Source of the DNA: an uncultured Sphingomonadaceae bacterium
GTDB lineage: Bacteria > Pseudomonadota > Alphaproteobacteria > Sphingomonadales > Sphingomonadaceae
Assembly: GCA_937873035.1 (NCBI GenBank)
Contig: CALMVA010000040.1
Location: 26,534-90,533 of the forward strand
Direction: 5' to 3'
DNA length: 64,000 nucleotides
In this document: positions 61,235 through 64,000 of the stretch, one piece after another
Layout of the letters: each line of letters begins with the position of its first letter
Numbering within the stretch: the first letter of the stretch is position 1
Position numbers and translations under genes: made by a program
The notes under the pieces: model-generated
Seen by the model: only the letters and a program-made list of their open reading frames with translations
The model's database searches: none
Told to the model about the DNA's origin: nothing

Positions 61235-61326
61235 GATTGCTGTGCGCTTGAGGCCCTGTTGAGGCTTCCCATAACGGCCTTGCTATGCTTTAGGCCCTGC
61301 AACTCTAGCAGGGACTCGCGCACACG

Positions 61327-62535
61327 ATGAACATTCACGAGTATCAAGCCAAAGAACTTCTGGCCAAATATGGCGTTGCCGTGCCCAAAGGCATTCCGGC
61401 GATGTCGGTGGAAGAAGCTGTGGAAGCAGCCAAGCAGCTTCCCGGACCGCTCTATGTCGTGAAGGCGCAGATCCACGCCGGTGGCCGCGGCAAGGGCAAG
61501 TTCAAGGAGCTTCCCGCCGACGCCAAGGGCGGCGTTCGCCTGGCGAAATCGCTTGATGAAGTGCGCGCACACGCCACCGAAATGCTCGGTAACACGCTGG
61601 TCACGATCCAGACAGGCGACGCCGGCAAGCAGGTTCAGCGCCTCTACATCACCGACGGCGTCGACATCGGCAAGGAATTCTACCTCGCGCTCCTCGTTGA
61701 TCGCGCCACGAGCCGCATCGCGGTTGTCGCGTCGACCGAAGGCGGCATGGACATCGAAACCGTGGCGCACGACACGCCCGAAAAGATCACCACGATCACC
61801 ATCGATCCGGCAACGGGCCTGATGGCGCATCATGGCCGTGCCGTCGCCAAGGCGCTTGGCCTGACGGGTGACCTCGCCAAGCAGGCGCAGAGCATCCTCA
61901 AGGGTCTCTATGACACGTTCGTCGCAACCGACGCGAGCCAGATCGAAATCAATCCGCTCGCGGTGTGCCCGACGGCAGAAGGCGACAAGCTGTTCGTTCT
62001 CGACGCCAAGGTCGGCTTTGATTCGAACGCGATGTTCCGCCACAAGGATCTCGCCGAGCTGCGCGACCTGACCGAAGAAGACCCCGCTGAAATCGAAGCA
62101 TCGAAGTACGACCTCGCCTACATCAAGCTCGATGGCAATATCGGCTGCATGGTCAACGGCGCGGGCCTTGCCATGGCGACGATGGACATCATCAAGCTCA
62201 ATGGTGAATTTCCGGCCAACTTCCTCGACGTGGGCGGTGGCGCCAACAAGGAAAAGGTGACGGCTGCCTTCAAGATCATCCTGAAGGACCCGGCGGTGAA
62301 GGGTATTCTCGTCAACATCTTCGGTGGTATCATGAAGTGCGACATCATTGCTGATGGTATCGTCGCGGCCGCCAAGGAGGTGAACCTTTCGGTGCCGCTC
62401 GTCGTCCGCCTCGAAGGCACCAATGTGCAGCAGGGCAAGGACATTCTCGCGAATTCTGGCCTGCCGATCGTCGCGGCGAATGATCTGGGCGATGCGGCCA
62501 AAAAGATCGTCACGGAAGTTCGGAAGGCCGCTTGA
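61327..62535 (+). CDS. sucC: Succinyl-CoA synthetase beta subunit (ADP-forming)
   Basis: A 402-residue Suc[22 protein letters not shown] at the start, ATP-grasp domain with [14 protein letters not shown], and the C-terminal CoA-ligase-like domain ([32 protein letters not shown]). The alpha subunit gene sucD is not the next gene, as it is in many bacteria; it must be elsewhere. It forms succinyl-CoA from succinate in the TCA cycle. ATG start. Confidence 0.97.
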   Translation: MNIHEYQAKELLAKYGVAVPKGIPAMSVEEAVEAAKQLPGPLYVVKAQIHAGGRGKGKFKELPADAKGGVRLAKSLDEVRAHATEMLGNTLVTIQTGDAGKQVQRLYITDGVDIGKEFYLALLVDRATSRIAVVASTEGGMDIETVAHDTPEKITTITIDPATGLMAHHGRAVAKALGLTGDLAKQAQSILKGLYDTFVATDASQIEINPLAVCPTAEGDKLFVLDAKVGFDSNAMFRHKDLAELRDLTEEDPAEIEASKYDLAYIKLDGNIGCMVNGAGLAMATMDIIKLNGEFPANFLDVGGGANKEKVTAAFKIILKDPAVKGILVNIFGGIMKCDIIADGIVAAAKEVNLSVPLVVRLEGTNVQQGKDILANSGLPIVAANDLGDAAKKIVTEVRKAA

Positions 62536-62545
62536 GGCTTGCCAA

Positions 62546-62567
62546 GCACTGCACTTTTGTGCAGTGC
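62546..62567 (+). terminator. Hairpin after sucC
   Basis: A perfect 9-bp stem GCACTGCAC/GTGCAGTGC with a TTTT loop lies 11 bases after the sucC stop. AGCTAACATTG follows, so there is no good U-tract; it may be a weak terminator separating sucC from etfBA. Confidence 0.6.
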
Positions 62568-62575
62568 AGCTAACA

Positions 62576-62591
62576 TTGACGTAAACGTAAA
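62576..62591. promoter_or_regulatory. ACGTAAACGT-type motif upstream of etfB
   Basis: TTGACGTAAACGTAAA lies 23 bases before the etfB start. Two ACGTAA(A) repeats in tandem are reminiscent of sites proposed for MerR-family regulators of acyl-CoA and branched-chain amino acid breakdown genes (LiuR type). I recall this from comparative-genomic work and have not checked it; the assignment is tentative. Confidence 0.3.
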
Positions 62592-62613
62592 GCGATTCAC
62601 TGGAGGAACCGCC

Positions 62614-63360
62614 ATGAAAATCCTCGTGCCCGTGAAGCGGGTGATCGATTACAACGTAAAACCGCGCGTGAAGCCTGATGGCACAGGCGTGGACTTGGCC
62701 AACGTGAAGATGTCGATGAATCCGTTCGACGAAATCGCGGTGGAAGAAGCAATCCGCCTCAAGGAAAAGGGCGTTGCAACCGAGATCGTCGCGGTTTCCG
62801 TGGGACCGGACAAGGCGCAGGAAACGCTCCGCACCGCGCTCGCCATGGGCGCCGACCGGGCGATCCTCGTGGTGGCTGAAGACGTCGAGCCGCTCGGCGT
62901 TGCAAAGCTGCTCGCCAAGATCGTGGAAGAGGAAGCCCCTGGCCTCGTCATCCTCGGCAAGCAGGCGATTGACGACGACTCGAACCAGACCGGCCAGATG
63001 CTTGCGGCCCTTACCGGTCGTCCTCAGGGCACCTTTGCCTCGAAGGTCGAAGTGTCGGGCGACAGCGTCAACGTGACGCGTGAAGTCGATGGCGGTCTTG
63101 AAACCGTCAGCCTCAAAACGCCTGCGATCGTGACGACCGACCTCCGCCTCAACGAGCCGCGCTACGCCTCGCTGCCGAACATCATGAAGGCAAAGTCGAA
63201 GCCGCTCGCACAGAAGACGCCTGCCGATTACGGTGTTGACGTGAGCCCGCGTCTCAAGACGCTCAAGGTCAGCGAGCCGCCCGTGCGCTCGGCCGGCATC
63301 AAGGTTGCCGATGTCGATGCGCTGGTTGCCAAGCTCAAGGAAATGGGAGTTGCCGCATGA
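62614..63360 (+). CDS. etfB: Electron transfer flavoprotein beta subunit
   Basis: A 248-residue Etf[64 protein letters not shown] (the AMP-binding/recognition region). The ATG at 62614 has TGGAGGAAC upstream; 25 upstream codons in frame are not used. It forms with EtfA the FAD-containing dimer that passes electrons from acyl-CoA dehydrogenases to ETF-ubiquinone oxidoreductase. The stop overlaps the etfA start (ATGA). Confidence 0.97.
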   Translation: MKILVPVKRVIDYNVKPRVKPDGTGVDLANVKMSMNPFDEIAVEEAIRLKEKGVATEIVAVSVGPDKAQETLRTALAMGADRAILVVAEDVEPLGVAKLLAKIVEEEAPGLVILGKQAIDDDSNQTGQMLAALTGRPQGTFASKVEVSGDSVNVTREVDGGLETVSLKTPAIVTTDLRLNEPRYASLPNIMKAKSKPLAQKTPADYGVDVSPRLKTLKVSEPPVRSAGIKVADVDALVAKLKEMGVAA

Positions 63361-64000
63361 GCGTCCTCGTTTATGCCGAACACGATAACGCGTCGCTGAA
63401 AGATGCGACGCTCGCTGTCGTCACCGCCGCCTCGCAGCTTGGCGAAGTCCATGTGATCGTTGCGGGCAATGGCTGCGATGCCGTCGCTCAGGCCGCCGCC
63501 AAGGTTGCAGGCGTGACCAAGGTTCATGTCGCCAACGACGCAGCCTATGCCAACCAGCTTGCTGAAAACGTTGCGCCGCTCGTCGCGGGCCTGATGGCCA
63601 GCCATGACGCCGCGCTCTTCCCGGCGACCGCGCATGGCAAGAACATCGCGCCGCGCGTGGCAGCGCTGCTCGACGTCATGCAGATCAGCGACATCCTGTC
63701 GGTGGAAAGCGCCGACACCTTCACCCGCCCGATCTACGCTGGCAACGCCATCGCGACCGTCCAGTCGTCGGATGCCAAGAAGGTCATCACCGTGCGCGGC
63801 ACGGCCTTCGCCAAGGCTGCCCCAGAAGGCGGCTCGGCAGCAGTCGAAGCCGTTTCGGGTTCCGGCGATGCCGGTCTTTCGGCGTTCGTTGGCGCTGAAA
63901 TCGCCAAACTGGAACGCCCGGAACTGACCTCGGCCAAAATCATCGTCTCAGGTGGTCGCGCGCTCAAGGACGCTGAAACCTTCCAGGCGACGATCTTCCC
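63357..64000 (+). CDS. etfA: Electron transfer flavoprotein alpha subunit, 3' part beyond the window
   Basis: The first 214 codons of Etf[50 protein letters not shown], then [16 protein letters not shown] and the start of the FAD domain ([14 protein letters not shown]). The gene runs off the right edge. The ATG overlaps the etfB stop. Operon with etfB is certain from the overlap. Confidence 0.96.
   Translation, partial: MSVLVYAEHDNASLKDATLAVVTAASQLGEVHVIVAGNGCDAVAQAAAKVAGVTKVHVANDAAYANQLAENVAPLVAGLMASHDAALFPATAHGKNIAPRVAALLDVMQISDILSVESADTFTRPIYAGNAIATVQSSDAKKVITVRGTAFAKAAPEGGSAAVEAVSGSGDAGLSAFVGAEIAKLERPELTSAKIIVSGGRALKDAETFQATIF

Noticed and set aside
61156..62043. 295-codon reverse frame opposite sucC
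   Set aside because: Shadow of sucC.
1..64000. CRISPR arrays, insertion sequences, prophage genes, rRNA
   Set aside because: No spaced repeat arrays, transposases, integrases or ribosomal RNA sequence were seen on either strand.

Overview
The window looks like chromosome of an alphaproteobacterium of the order Sphingomonadales. The pointers are a PEP-CTERM protein ending in PEPESWAMMLAGFG, a prsK/prsR/prsT set with its XrtA-type sugar transferase, a large TonB-dependent receptor, sucC followed by etfBA, and GC-rich, tightly overlapped operons. No phage, insertion sequence, CRISPR array or rRNA gene was seen. This placement is inference from gene content, not from a marker-gene alignment.

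Layout. (1) 1-12450, reverse strand: a surface-polysaccharide operon whose order in the direction of transcription is wbpA, wbpB, wbpD, wbpE, wzx, hisH2, hisF2, wzy, wbpG, wbpH, wbpI, wbpJ (cut by the left edge). The set and most of the order match the Pseudomonas aeruginosa O5 O-antigen locus that makes UDP-2,3-diacetamido-mannuronic acid and its 3-acetamidino derivative. (2) 12662-20858, reverse strand: an export and second-sugar block: wecB, wecC (UDP-ManNAcA), an O-antigen ligase/polymerase-type membrane protein, wza, a wzc-type tyrosine kinase with a Tyr-Gly repeat tail, and an unrecognised membrane protein. A perfect TGTGA-N6-TCACA palindrome separates the two blocks. (3) 20883-26784: a class III aminotransferase, alanine dehydrogenase with a divergent Lrp regulator, a 56-residue CxxC protein, a two-component system and a small secreted protein. 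(4) 26882-29472: an ABC-F ATPase and a convergent P-loop ATPase. (5) 29506-37461: the operon sugar transferase, prsK, prsR, prsT (XrtA/PEP-CTERM regulation) with a divergent mannose-1-phosphate guanylyltransferase; an interrupted dyad lies between them. (6) 37458-40790: a fatty-acyl/glyoxylate-type regulator divergent from isocitrate lyase, with a small conserved-looking ORF after it. (7) 40939-47636: a Flp pilin, a CinA-like protein with a damaged-looking stretch, an MFS transporter, tRNA-Gly(CCC), a TetR regulator divergent from a TonB receptor, and an AraC regulator. (8) 47730-51916: rpmI, rplT, pheS, pheT, tRNA-Gly(TCC). (9) 51982-64000: housekeeping genes (pntB, hisN, ubiG, lysC, a nitronate monooxygenase-like protein, sucC, etfB, etfA) mixed with a FecR/OmpA pair, a GST, a PEP-CTERM protein and a small lipoprotein.

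How it fits together. Regions 1, 2 and 5 together would make, flip, polymerise and export an acidic amino-sugar polysaccharide: nucleotide sugars by wbpABDEI, wbpG/hisH/hisF and wecBC; possibly GDP-mannose by manC; lipid-linked initiation by the sugar transferase; flipping and polymerisation by wzx/wzy; length control and export by wzc/wza. PrsK/PrsR would be the envelope-sensing control layer. Exosortase XrtA itself is not in the window.

Start codons were chosen from family alignment by eye, Shine-Dalgarno-like spacing and overlap with upstream genes. Several genes use GTG or TTG. Functions are by motif recognition only; no search was run.
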